Origin: Cenococcum geophilum 1.58
Lineage: Eukaryota > Ascomycota > Dothideomycetes > Gloniales > Gloniaceae
DNA: 64,000 nt
Assembly (NCBI GenBank): GCA_001692895.1
Contig: KV748176.1
Location: forward strand, 496,001 to 560,000
Reading direction: 5' to 3'
The position numbers were made by a program, and so were the translations under genes. The notes under the pieces are model-generated. The model searched no databases. It saw only the letters and a program-made list of their open reading frames with translations, and had not been told where the DNA came from. This document shows, piece after piece, positions 11,850 to 22,299 of this stretch (position 1 is the first letter of the stretch; each line of letters begins with the position of its first letter).

Positions 11850-14332
11850 TGGTTCTAGCTTCGCGTATACTGCAAGGCTGCAATAATATTAGGCCGCATT
11901 CGTAAGCGATAAGGCTTAAGTATATTACCAAGCTTACTAAACGATCGTTCGCAATTGTAGCTTAATGGTAGTATACTTAGTATATTAAGCGCCATTTAAC
12001 TAAGGTTAGAAAACTCTATTGCTATCGTCCTCTAGTATAAGAATAGATCGCGAGCCAGTGGATGATTTTCCGCTAGTAGATCGAGTTTCTTCCACTGCTT
12101 ATACTCGTCTTCTTAATTATTAGATAAGGAAGGTGCTATAGTAAAGGCGGTACCTATAAAGCTTCTAATAAAGTTATTAATATTAGATTGTAAAGGCTAA
12201 TTCTTCTTAAAGGCTTACTCTGCTAACTATAGCTTCTTTCCTTTATACTTAAGCCAGAGCTCCTAAAAGGAAGCGTTATAGCTAGTTATCTAATTAGGCC
12301 TCTTTTTCCAGTTATTTTAGTAGAATCGCTTAAGGTTAGGGTATAGTAGGTAAGCTGCGTAGTAGATAGGCGTCTAATTAAGCGCCGCGTAGTATTTTTA
12401 AAGCTTCGCCTACCCGCGATTAACATTAATTTTGTAGTGATCCTCGATTACCTCTTAATTAGAATAATCCTCTATTATCGCCTCAGTTAATTAAGCTTTA
12501 GCTTCTTTATAGTGCCTTATTAGAAACTCTATATAAGGGATAACTTCCTATATCGCGCTATTGCGCCTAGCCTTGCCTCTTTTTTTAAGCTTAAGTGTAG
12601 CTTGCTAAAGCGGCTTAAGAAGCTAAATATATTGCTTAATGACGTCCTAATTATAGGAAGCAAGGCCGCTAACTCGCACGTAGAGAGGGTAATTAAGAGG
12701 CTTCTGATATGGGTTTGGATTCTTTCTATGTTATTAACTAGACTTAATCGTTGCGAGCTTCCTGTTCCATTTATTAATATTATACTGCATTATTAAGAAA
12801 ATAGGGCCTTAAAGCTCAATAGCTTGTTTAAATGTTATTAAATAACTATTCCACCTAGTCTTAACGGGCTTAACGAGCTTAAGGACTTTAAAATTGGCAT
12901 ATAGTAGCATAGCGTTCTCCTCTTGCTAGAAGGCATAAAACTATTTATACTTTTGTAGTAAGCAGATTAAATAGATAAAATTAATAAGAGTTCTAAGCGG
13001 GCCTTCCTTTTGCCACTCCTCTAGGAACTGCTGCTCTTCCTATAAAAGTCTTAGTTTTAATTAAATTAATAGTAGGGGAACGCCTACCGTTAAGTTCTTA
13101 TTACCGTTCTTAAACGTATCTTTATCGGTTCTAAATAGACTTAATTAAGCCACTAGATTAAATATATAGGTAGCGCACCGCACCTAATATTGCTGTTTAT
13201 TAAATCTAAGCTCTGCTGTAAGGAAGTTAATACAGGCGTTATTATTGTGGGCGTTATCCATAATAAACCAGCCAATTCGACTACTAAGATTATACTTAGT
13301 AATAATATTGCTAATAACGTTATAGTAGTTATAGCCGCTATATGGGCCAAGCTGCTTTGGTAGAGTAAGTATAAAGTCTTAAATCTGGCCTTAATCGTCT
13401 AAGTAATAAACGCAGACACCAGTAAGAGCTTTCTTCTTATCGCGCGTTGTCTAACCATTAAATGATATATAAAATCTTGTCATTGATCGCGCCAGTTCTT
13501 TTATTACTACACCTTTATTACCATTATATTTAGCGAGAACTTAATTATAAATTGCCTTATAGTTTTGGTATAGATTAGGCTCGGCGTCTTTATTTACGGC
13601 CACAATTAGGGCTTAAAATTTAGGTCGCTTAACTTCTTGCAGAGGGTGGTTTCTGGCGGCGATCTATAGTATAACCGCCTGTTTAAAGATATTGGAGTCA
13701 TAGGACTTAATAAGCTTATTAGCAACTGCTTGCGATATATAGTGGGTTCGTTAAATCTGCTCTAGAATAGTTAAAGCCTTCCGCTTCCAAGACACTGTAT
13801 AATTAATAGGACCATAAGAATTAACCCAATGGCCATCTATATCCTTAGTAAGGTGTCCTACCGCAGAAGTAGTGGCTCTACTAGTCTTATATAGAGTTAC
13901 CTTAATCTTATGCAGATGGCAATATTTGTATAAGAAAACGGTTGTTTTCTTACTAAATCTTTACTGGAGCCGCTAGCCATGGTCCTATATAAAGCTTAGA
14001 GTTCTAAGGAGGTCTCGATAAGGCCGTTAATATCTCTCTATACGGTCCCAATCAAGGCCTTTGTATTCGTCCTTAAGGGGGGTTGATTCTGATAAGGTAT
14101 TAGAACCTTCGCAGGCTTCGCTGGGCGCGATTGCAGACGTATTCTCTGCTGAATTAATAGGGCCAGCTTTAGAAAGATGGGAAGATATAATATAGGCAGT
14201 ATAGCGATAGGAATTGGTGGGTAAAAGAGGAGATTTTGGTAGGCTTAAGTCAAAAAGACGCGTTCGGATGTTTATTTTCGGCGCGTATATTATATCACAA
14301 TCGTAGTATATTATAGAACTGCCCACAATCAA
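11850..14332 (-). pseudogene. hAT-2 transposase, degraded
   Basis: The 101-codon open stretch at 14332-14027 is the best-kept part and probably the N-terminal region, ending KGLDWDRIERY. The minus-strand frame then continues through RIP stops: AKYNGNKGVVIKELARS near 13510, GWFIMDNAHNNNACINF near 13241-13280 (the hAT D-N-A-x-N-N block) and a following VRCATYIFNLVA. The C-terminal dimerisation region lies at about 12000-11900, reading MALNILSILPLSYNCERSFS. About 820 codons is the normal hAT size. The product would excise and reinsert the element in the nucleus; multiple TAG/TAA codons make it inactive. Confidence 0.88.
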
Positions 14333-14485
14333 CCACTAAGAACCCCTATATCTTATATATCAAACGAGCAAACCAACTCAATTAAACGAGACGATATAGG
14401 GCTTGATTGACTGCTAAAATCGGGCCTCTGGGTTTGATTGGTTGTTTGATTACAAAGCAAACAAACAAACAAACTAGCAAACGGG

Positions 14486-14506
14486 GTTTGTTTATCAGCA
14501 AGTCTG
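14486..14506 (-). repeat. hAT-2 right terminal inverted repeat
   Basis: GTTTGTTTATCAGCAAGTCT plus a final G, complement of the left end with one transition; followed by CTCTTGGC. Confidence 0.93.
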
Positions 14507-14514
14507 CTCTTGGC

Positions 14515-14752
14515 AGCGAAGCTGATAGTGTCGCTAACTCTTGGACACACTGACGGTGAATCTGTGGCATGAGGTCCTGCAAACAACTTTGCCCGTATCG
14601 AGTTAAGTCACCTCTTCTACGCCTCTACTCTCACACCTTTCTATCTACCCGGATCACCGAGGGTGTAGCTTAATAAACGACATTTTGGATTTCGGGTAAG
14701 TCAATTCCCTTGCATTAATATTGTCGTGGGTTTAGTTTATTTCCAGTTACCT
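14515..14752. other. Normal-composition flank, no gene recognised
   Basis: CA and TG are common here, unlike the sequence to the left, so this stretch escaped RIP. It carries GGGTAAGTCA near 14694-14703, which could be a splice donor, but no exon was established. Confidence 0.5.
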
Positions 14753-14969
14753 TGTCGATCGGAAAACTAAAAGATATAAAAAATGATGACTCTGTCTCAT
14801 TGCAAGAGGCTCTAGAGCCTCACTATATACATTAGATTAGTGGCAAAGACTGACGTCGACACTGATGCCGATTTGAAACTGTTACCTCATTGCCACTTGA
14901 TCGTCATTGCCACTTAGTAATGGAAAGGTAATAGAAATAGTATGCGGCAAAATCTGACCTGGATCGACA
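14753..14969. mobile_element. Solo LTR a (TGTCGATCGG family)
   Basis: 217 bp running from TGTCGATCGG to GATCGACA, with a near-duplicate flank TACCT (14748-14752) and TATCT (14970-14974), one C/T difference. It shares ends and a core ACTCTGTCT..GGCTCT.GAGCCTC.TATATACAT with solo LTR c. No internal coding region remains, as expected after LTR-LTR recombination. Confidence 0.8.
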
Positions 14970-15070
14970 TATCTTGTTTACACGCGCCTATGTCTTAACA
15001 CTTGAATTCTCTACGAAGCTATTTGTAGACACCCTATTAACTTGAGTGATTTAGGCTCACCCGCTTCAGG

Positions 15071-15447
15071 ATGTCAAACGATCAGAATGAAACCGACTAC
15101 TACTTTCGCAAGTATTTGGAAAGTTATGGCTTTAATAATCTTCCTCCCATTTAAGTTATGAGGGAGATGGACGCTGAGGTCATTACTTTCAGTAAGTCTA
15201 ACATAAGGGATTATAGAGTAATAATAGCTAACATGGACCAGTTACCGAAAAATGGAGATCTGCCGGCATAAAGACCGTTAAACCATTGGCGGAAGTCCAA
15301 GATCCTCAACCGCCGCTTATCCAAAGTGCCACTCTAGTCGTCAACCTCAAACCAGCATCCCGGCCAGCGCCTCAGCTAACGCCTCAGCCAGTGCCTCAGC
15401 CAGCTGCTCCGCCTCACTGGAACGCTGGTCCCTCGCGACTGTCTCGG
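15071..15447 (+). pseudogene. Unknown reading frame, left part (broken)
   Basis: From ATG at 15071 a frame reads MSNDQNETDYYFRKYLESYG and continues with a TAA about 27 codons in and another near 15268. A second frame from 15286 gives a Pro/Gln-rich stretch with repeated PAPQ/PVPQ motifs and stays open exactly to the solo LTR b junction at 15447 (54 codons). Composition is normal. The two frames differ, so at least one frameshift is needed. I do not recognise the family; it may be a host gene or the gag of an otherwise lost element. Solo LTR b separates it from the frame starting at 15859. Confidence 0.4.
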
Positions 15448-15851
15448 TGTCGATCGGTAGTCCGTGCACCGATGGTAAGAAAAGAAGAACTCGTGTATTG
15501 ATTTGATCTATGAAGAAAAGAGACTATATATACATGATGGAGGTGTCGGAAATTAAGGGGAAAACAAGGGTAGGTACGTAATAGGCTAATAGGATCCCAT
15601 GGTGTCTTTCTTGACACCTGGCGTTTTTTGTCAACCGATAGAGACTGCGTGCTAATCGCTAGGTATCGCCTGCACCCTAAGCGCGTCCGCAACTCATCGC
15701 TTGGAGCTGACTCGACGCCTAGAACACCAAACTATATACGGTATAGAGCTTATTGACTGGCTTTTTAGGCGTTCGACGGTGCGCGGGAACTAAAAGTGCA
15801 CGAACCTGAAGACACAATGGGATAATAGGCTAAATCCAACCTGAATCGACA
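15448..15851. mobile_element. Solo LTR b (TGTCGATCGG family)
   Basis: 404 bp from TGTCGATCGG to GAATCGACA, flanked by a perfect duplication CTCGG (15443-15447 and 15852-15856). It shares GTCCGTGCACCGAT.G.AAGAAAAGAA and the TATATATACAT core with solo LTR c, but is longer and its central part is unrelated by eye. Confidence 0.88.
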
Positions 15852-16077
15852 CTCGGCCTGCTCTACCACCGCAACCTGGTTCGAGCGGTGTCAAACGCAT
15901 CAACAATGCGGTTCTGAGGAAGAAGCTATGCGAGCGGCAGGTAAAACTGGGCCAGGCCTCGAGTCAATCGCTGGGAGACTCATTGGCTCAACGGAGCCTC
16001 TTACCAAGCCTCGTCCTGCACCCCCTACCGAGTCCTCATCGGCATCTTTAGTTTCAGCCTCGCGCCAGACTTCAATT

Positions 16078-16221
16078 TGTTATTTTCACCCGATATTACA
16101 TCACGTGACTCGGTTGTCGTCAACCTTTTATCTCAACCTCCTACTCAGATAGTACAATCAATCACTCTTCTATACACTTGATATACTGCAATTACACTTG
16201 CCTTAACCTGCGCGTTCGACA
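16078..16221 (+). repeat. Copia-0 5' LTR
   Basis: 144 bp, starts TGTTATTTTCACCCGATATT and ends CGCGTTCGACA. Nearly identical to 21483-21626; the differences I see are all transitions. Confidence 0.95.
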
Positions 16222-16678
16222 GGTTATAAGCCCGGATAGCTTAACGCAACTTACGCCTTTTCTATTATCAGTTTCGAGTTAAACACGCCCTTTAGCGTCC
16301 TTGTACCTTAAGACTTAAATTAGCATAAAAACGCGTTTAAACCTTAACTCCTTTAACGTATATTGCTTGCTCCTTAGCTTTTATAAGCTTAAGCCTTATT
16401 CTTATAAGCTACCAGCCTTATAAGTAACTTACCTTACGAGCTACCTTACGAGTTACCTTATAAGCTACCTTATGAGCTGTCTGCCTTATGAGCTATCCGC
16501 TTTACAAGTCTTTAAGCTATAGGGTATCTAATACACCCTAAGAAAAGGCCCATTAATTGCAATAACTTAAAGGATACTTATTAGTAGTTAACCAACACCA
16601 AATTGTAACGGCGCTAGGGCGCGTTACCTGCTAAACTCTGCTATATTCTGCGGACCCTAACTTATGCCAACTAATTAG

Positions 16679-16705
16679 GATTTTCTATCCCCGGGATGAA
16701 AAATT
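16679..16705. repeat. Shared palindromic module, Copia-0 copy
   Basis: GATTTTCTATCCCCGGGATG continuing to AAAAATT, 27 bp, imperfect palindrome, preceded by CCAACTAATTAG and followed by GCTATTGGCTTGCTTACTAC. Flanks match the copy at 36786-36812. It lies in the 5' leader of Copia-0, about 460 bp after the LTR. Confidence 0.85.
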
Positions 16706-16799
16706 GCTATTGGCTTGCTTACTACTAGTGCCTTAGTAACCCCTTTGTATTTATATTAACTCCTAACGGCCCTCCTCTTTATAGTGGCTAATTGGATAA

Positions 16800-19700
16800 T
16801 GGCTATACTAAGCTAGATAAGCTATAACTATTGGAAAGTCTTTATCCTTAAAAGAGGATTATTACTACTTTATTCTTATCTCTTAACCTATATACTAATT
16901 GTCTCTTTTACTATATTAGAAACTCCTACCAATAAGAAACGTCTTAGTATTGTCCTTAAAGGCTAAGATAACTACCTCTTATAGTCCATTAAAAAACGCT
17001 ATAAGCTTTATTTAAGAGTGCTCTAAAAGTACGTTATAGGCGAAGTAATTACTCTAGCCGACAACGCCTCTTTAAAAGATAAAGAAAAGTATACTCTTAG
17101 GGAATCTTAAGCCTTTTAGTTAATATACGAATCGGTTAGCCTTAAACTCCAATTATATATTAAAAACCAAACGGCAAAGTATGCCTAGGAAATACTTAAG
17201 GGACTATATATAAAAGTTAGCTAGGTCTCTTACCACCTTAGACTTAAGGCGCTTATTAATATATATTTAGGTAACTCCCTTAAAGAATACTGCACTAAAT
17301 ATAAAGCTGCTGCTAAATAGATAAAGTAACTTTCTAAGGAAATACCTTACTTAAATATAACTTGTACTAGGCTTATACAAAATGGGATAACGGATACTTA
17401 AATAACTAGTATCTTCCTTTATAATTTAGGTAATTGCTGTTAGAACTTCCGCGACAGCAAAATTACGCCTAATCGTAAAGAGGACACGCCTTTTGCTTTT
17501 AACGATTTTATTATAAAACTCCTTAGCCTTAAACTTTATAAGGAAGCTTATTAACTAGTTAATAACGAGCCGTCCGTAATGTTACTGGGCGCTTAACTAC
17601 TTCTAAATTAATCTTATATGGCACCTGTTACTACACCTAATAGAAAATAGTACGACTTTTACAAATTACCTAATTACTAGACTCGCAACTATAGGGCTAT
17701 AAAGATACCTACTAGCAAACCTAAGAGTAAGAAAAGGCGCTTTATCTAAAATAGAACTCCTCTACCTAACTAAAGCGACGATTAACTAACTAACTTCTTA
17801 AGTAACTATAAAAAGATCCTTGCGCTTTAAAATATAGTAGATTCTCAACTAAATAGATAGTACTTTGATACTAGAGCAATATACTATACTTATAAGGATC
17901 GCAAGCTTTTTAAGAACTTTTAAGAATATAGGATTAAAGTTAACTTTACTACTGGCATTACCTACACTACTAGGTATGGCGACGTTAACGTTGTTATATC
18001 TTTACTATAGGGTAATAACGTACTTAGACTCCGTAACGTGCTCTATATTTTAGACCTCTTTATTAACCTTATATCTAGCTCTACCTGCTAAAGAAATAGG
18101 ATAACTATTAATACCGTAGACTGTTTTCTACGCACTAGGGATAAAATAAAACTGGCGCACTTCTTTATATAGAAAGGACTTTACCGCCTTAATAAACTAA
18201 ACAATTTACGCACTACTCTCTTACTAATAGGCTTAGATTATAACTCTTGGTGGTGGTATAAGAGACTTAGGCACCTAAACTTTGTAGATATAAAACGTCT
18301 AGGACTTTCTATTAATCCATTTAACTATAAAACCTATGCCATCTTAAAAAGGCATAAATTATTTAATCGCGGTCCTTAACAGCGTGCTATAGCTATAGGT
18401 GAACTGGTTTATATTAATATTATCTATCTTACGCTAGTTAGTATTAAAGGCTTTAAGTACGCTATTACTTTTACCAATAACTATACCAGATAAATGGAGG
18501 TCCGTTTCCTTAGGTTAAAAGAGGCTTGTAGCGTTTAAGATATTATTAAGAACTATATTACCTAGTTAGAAAAGCAACTTAGCCCTCTTAAAAGGGTTTA
18601 ATTTAATAATAGTAAATTAGATAACTAGCTTATAAAGAACTAGTTTACCTCTTATAGTATTAAGCTTAAATTCTCTTACGCTAACTTACCTGAATAGAAC
18701 GGAGTTGTAAAGCGTAACTAGCGAACGCTTACTATAAAAGCTCGCTGTTTATATATCTATGGTTATCTACTATAAAACCTCTAGCCTAAACTTATTTAAA
18801 TAGTAGCCTATCTGCGTAACCGAAGTCCCTTAGCTCCGCTCTTATATCTTATACTATATAAGAAGCGCTACGGCTTAAAGCTTAGCCTTAACCACCTACG
18901 TACTATCGGCTCTATAGTTTACTACTATAAAAAACCTATATAGTCTAATAAGCTAGAACTAAGAGCTAAGAAGTTTACTCTTATTAGTTTTAAAGGGAAC
19001 TTTATCTACTAAGTATAGGACTTTTAGTCTTAGTAGGTATATAGAGTTAAGAATATTACTATCTTTAAGACTATTAAAGCTTAAGATATTCCGTTTTAGG
19101 GGGAGAATAAGTAGTAGGGGGAGTACGATACTAATCTGTAGGGGGAGAATTATTAGTTTGCATCTTATCCTTGTCCTATATTAATATTACTACTTTTTTA
19201 AAAACTGTATAAAGAATTCATATCACGGGATCTAGAACCTATAACTTAGAATCTAATTTTAGAACCACCTTTATAACAATCTAGCTATAAAACTTACGCT
19301 AGTTAAGCTTTTTAAGAATCTATTAAAAGCGAAGCTTTTCTTAATAAAATCCTTTTAAACTATATTACTATTAACTTACTTAGCTCTGCCGAGCACGATC
19401 ACTTTAAGATTTATAAGGGTTACGTTTAGCAACCTAACCGAATTCTCCTTAATGCGTTATTTATACACAATCCCCTTAAGCTAGTGACCTTAAAAGAAGC
19501 TTTTAGCGGCCTATATGCAAAATAGTGGCTAAAAGCTATATAGGACAAACTTAAATCTCTCCTATAAAACGAAACCTAGCGCTCCGTCTAACGCTTATTA
19601 GTAAACTCTTTATATAAAGTCCTTAAAGGCAAATAGGTATTTAAGATTAAGCGTAGGCTAAAAGGGGAAATACTTAGGTATAAAGCATGCTGGGTTATTA

Positions 19701-21090
19701 AAGGCTACAAATAGCAGTATGGTATTAATTACGATTAAACCTTCGCCGTAGTGGTTAAGCTAATAGCCTTCCGCACGCTATTCGCCCTAGCTGCTTATTA
19801 CGATCTTAAAATCGATTAAATGGATATTAAAATGGTATTTCTTAATGGTTAAATTATTGAGGATGTATATGTCGAATACCCTTACGGCTTTAGCAAATCC
19901 GGAGAGGTTTACCGCCTCCTTAAAGGTCTTTACGGTCTTAAGCAGTTACCTTATATATGGTATAAAGTTATTTATAACTTCCTTATAAGCCTTGGCTTCT
20001 AGAAGCTTTAAGCTAACTATAGCGTTTTTATAACTAAGAACTCCCCTTTTACCTCTGCGAATGGCCTTATCGTATTAGTCTATGTAGATAATATTAAGAT
20101 TATCGGTAGTAGAGCCGCTGTCAACTCTTTTAAACAGCAACTCTATAGCAAATTTGAGATAATAGATCTTAGCCCTATTAGCTACTACCTTGGTATAACC
20201 GTTACTTATAATTATAAGCTAAAGACTATTATGATCTAGTAACGCAGCTACCTTAAGCGCGTGCTCTAGACCTTTTACTACTAAAATAACGAGCATAATA
20301 AACCCTTATTAAATCCGGAAAAGACTCCTATAGATAAGAAAGATTAATATCTTAAACTATTTAATGGCCAGGCCTTAAAGGACGACATTAAGACCTATTA
20401 ATCGCAGGTTGGTTCCCTTATGTACGTAATAATCGAGACCTAACTAGATCTTACTTTCGCAGTTTTATAAGTTAGCCAGTTTAGCCATAATCCGGGATCT
20501 TAGCATTTTACTACAATTAAACAGATATTCTGATATATTATAGAAACTCTAGACTACGGAATAAACTACAGCGGCAACTACTAAGATTTAACGCTTGTTA
20601 GCTACTTAGATATAAGCTATGGCAATAATATTATAAATTAACGCTTATTCTCTGGATATATCTTTATATTTAGTGGTAGACTAATTACCTAGAGCTTTAA
20701 GCGCCAGATAACTATTGCCCTATTAATTGCTAAATCTAAGTATATAGGCCTAACACAAGCAGTAAAAGAAGCCTTATGGCTGAAGTTACTACTTACTAAG
20801 TTATAACAAATTAACCAACCTTATATAAACGTTAAGGTATAGAAAGATAACTTAGTAGCGGACTTAGTCCTTAACGCTACTAAATTTATTACAATTTACG
20901 GCGATAATAAGTCTTTAATAGCATTGGCTCAGAACCCTAAATTCTACTAGCGTACTAAGTATATTAATATCCAACACTACTTTATACGCGATGAAGTCAC
21001 TACTAAACGTATTAAACTTACTTTTATTAATACTAGGGATATAGTAGCTGACGCCCTTACTAAGCCCCTTAGTCCAATTAAGTTTAATTG
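16800..21090 (+). pseudogene. Copia-0 gag-pol polyprotein, degraded
   Basis: One frame holds gag (to about 17800), protease (about 17860, YFDTRAIYY), integrase (zinc region with WYKRLRHLNFVDIKRLGL at about 18255-18310, then the core to about 19080), RVT_2 reverse transcriptase (about 19510-20250) and RNase H (about 20590-21090). The RT has MDIKMVFLNG near 19821 and VYVDNIKIIG near 20080-20110, where the family box is YVDD. RNase H ends with ADALTKPL at about 21049-21072. The order PR-IN-RT-RH defines Copia. Stops are TAG/TAA at Gln/Trp sites plus a few others, so the polyprotein cannot be made. Confidence 0.92.
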
Positions 21091-21482
21091 ATTTCTTACC
21101 TTAATAGGCCTTTATTCTGCTAAAGGACAACGCAGAGAAAGCATTTTAGGGTGACGTTAGAATAAGAATGTGGTAGACGGAGCAGCTTAAGCATCTAGCC
21201 TTTACGCCTTACCTACTGTAATTAGCCTTAGGGCTCTGTAACGGATAAGGAAAATTAGGTTAGGTAAGGGGTAATTCTGAAACTTATATTTATAGCTTCC
21301 GATTTTAATAAGTTCTATATTTAAACAGGTTGATAAACAGCTTCCAGCCTTACTAAACGCCTTACTTACTGCGACTAGCTTCTACGCTTCGTAACGGATA
21401 AGGGGACTATGTTACAATCATACTAGGTGTACAGGGAGTTTTAATAGGTAATGTGGTAGATGCAATACCGTTTAAGGGGGAG

Positions 21483-21626
21483 TGTTATTTTCACCCGATA
21501 TTATATCACGTGACTCGGTTGTCGTCAACCTTTTATCTCAACCTCCTACTTAGATAGTACAATCAATCACTCTTCTATGCACTTGACATACTGCAATCAC
21601 ACTTGCCTTAACCTGCGCGTTCGACA
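21483..21626 (+). repeat. Copia-0 3' LTR
   Basis: Second 144-bp copy, preceded by the polypurine tract and followed by CAATT. Confidence 0.95.
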
Positions 21627-21750
21627 CAATTCAGTCGGAGGATTCTGGGATGGAGGAGAATCAGGATGAGATATTGCATGCAATTGTTCCTAGCATCGAA
21701 ATTCCAACTCTGAACCTGCCAAAATTCCCAGTCGTGTCAGCTTGCCAATT

Positions 21751-21985
21751 TGTTGATCGGATGTCCGTGCACTGATTGCAAGAAAAGAATGAGGACTCTG
21801 TCTATTGAATGTGGCTCTAAGAGCCTCTATATATACATAAGAAAGGTGTAGGAAATGAGAACGAGAAGGGGGGAGGGGGGTGGCAATGGAAACAAGGAGT
21901 AGGTGACCGAGTCAAGACGGGGTAGGTGACCGAGTCAATGGGAGGTAGCTGAGTCGATGACAAGATAACCCGATTCAGGTCGACA
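21751..21985. mobile_element. Solo LTR c (TGTCGATCGG family)
   Basis: 235 bp from TGTTGATCGG to GGTCGACA with perfect duplication CAATT at 21746-21750 and 21986-21990. It has a promoter-like TATATATACAT core and two direct copies of GGTAGGTGACCGAGTCAA near 21897-21938. It interrupts the unknown ORF. Confidence 0.9.
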
Positions 21986-22040
21986 CAATTATACAAAGCC
22001 TTAAGGGGTTACGACATCCGCAAAAGCGACTTTATACCAT

Positions 22041-22153
22041 TGCCGATCTGGAAAACTCGTGTGTAGATTAGTCTACGAAGAAAAATGAGGCTATATATAC
22101 ATAAGGTGGGTGGGTCACCAGTACCCCTCAATCCATCCTTAATATAACCGACA
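22041..22153. repeat. Fragment d of the same LTR family
   Basis: CTCGTGT..ATT.GTCTA.GAAGAAAA and the TATATATACATAAGG core match solo LTRs b and c, and an end ACCGACA is present, but no target duplication was found and the element is short. Probably truncated or rearranged. Confidence 0.5.
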
Positions 22154-22299
22154 TCAGGCCGAAGCTAACATTTACAGTAAAACCGCGTTATACCGTTCAG
22201 CTCGGTAGTAGGGGGTTTGAACGTTATACCGTATAGAAACGTTATATTGCGAGTTCACTTATTAATCGCTGCAAGGGGCTAAAATAACTCTTTTCTCTA

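Larger units (their letters stand above)
11101..14506 (-). mobile_element. hAT-2 DNA transposon with exact 8-bp target duplication
   Basis: The left end CAGACTTGCTAATAAACAAAC (11101-11121) and right end (14486-14506) are 21-bp inverted repeats with one mismatch. CTCTTGGC stands at 11093-11100 and again at 14507-14514. CAG ends and an 8-bp duplication are hallmarks of hAT elements. The transposase lies on the minus strand. The right part (about 14030-14506) is much less RIP-altered than the left part. Confidence 0.95.
16078..21626 (+). mobile_element. Copia-0: full-length Ty1/Copia retrotransposon
   Basis: Bounded by 144-bp LTRs (16078-16221, 21483-21626) with a perfect duplication CAATT at 16073-16077 and 21627-21631. 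A purine tract AAGGGGGAG directly precedes the right LTR (polypurine tract). GGTTATAAGCCCGG follows the left LTR at the primer-binding position. The interior is strongly RIP-altered while LTRs and flanks are not. Confidence 0.95.
15859..22066 (+). pseudogene. Unknown ORF split by Copia-0 and solo LTR c
   Basis: Three segments, 15859-16077, 21632-21750 and 21991-22066, form one open frame of 137 codons plus TAG once Copia-0, solo LTR c and one copy of each target duplication are set aside; total length 414 nt. The encoded part includes a Pro/Ser-rich linker (KPRPAPPTESSSASLVSASR), an acidic stretch (QSEDSGMEENQDEI) and an ordered-looking end (LPKFPVVSACQLYKALRGYD). The TAG lies inside or next to an LTR-like fragment at 22041, so the original protein may have been longer. 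The upstream partner is probably 15071-15447, but the frame does not match across solo LTR b. No RIP-type stops are present in these segments. Function unknown; host gene or retroelement gag are both possible. Confidence 0.5.

Noticed and set aside
12602..13350. Open frames of 64 (plus) and 65 (minus) codons
   Set aside because: Shadows of the hAT-2 transposase; the real minus-strand frame holds the DNAHNN block in a different phase.
14353..14586. Minus-strand open frames of 66 and 77 codons
   Set aside because: They span the non-coding right end and terminal repeat of hAT-2 and its flank.
14694..14703. Splice donor GGGTAAGTCA of a host gene
   Set aside because: No matching exon, branch site or acceptor could be tied to a coding frame.
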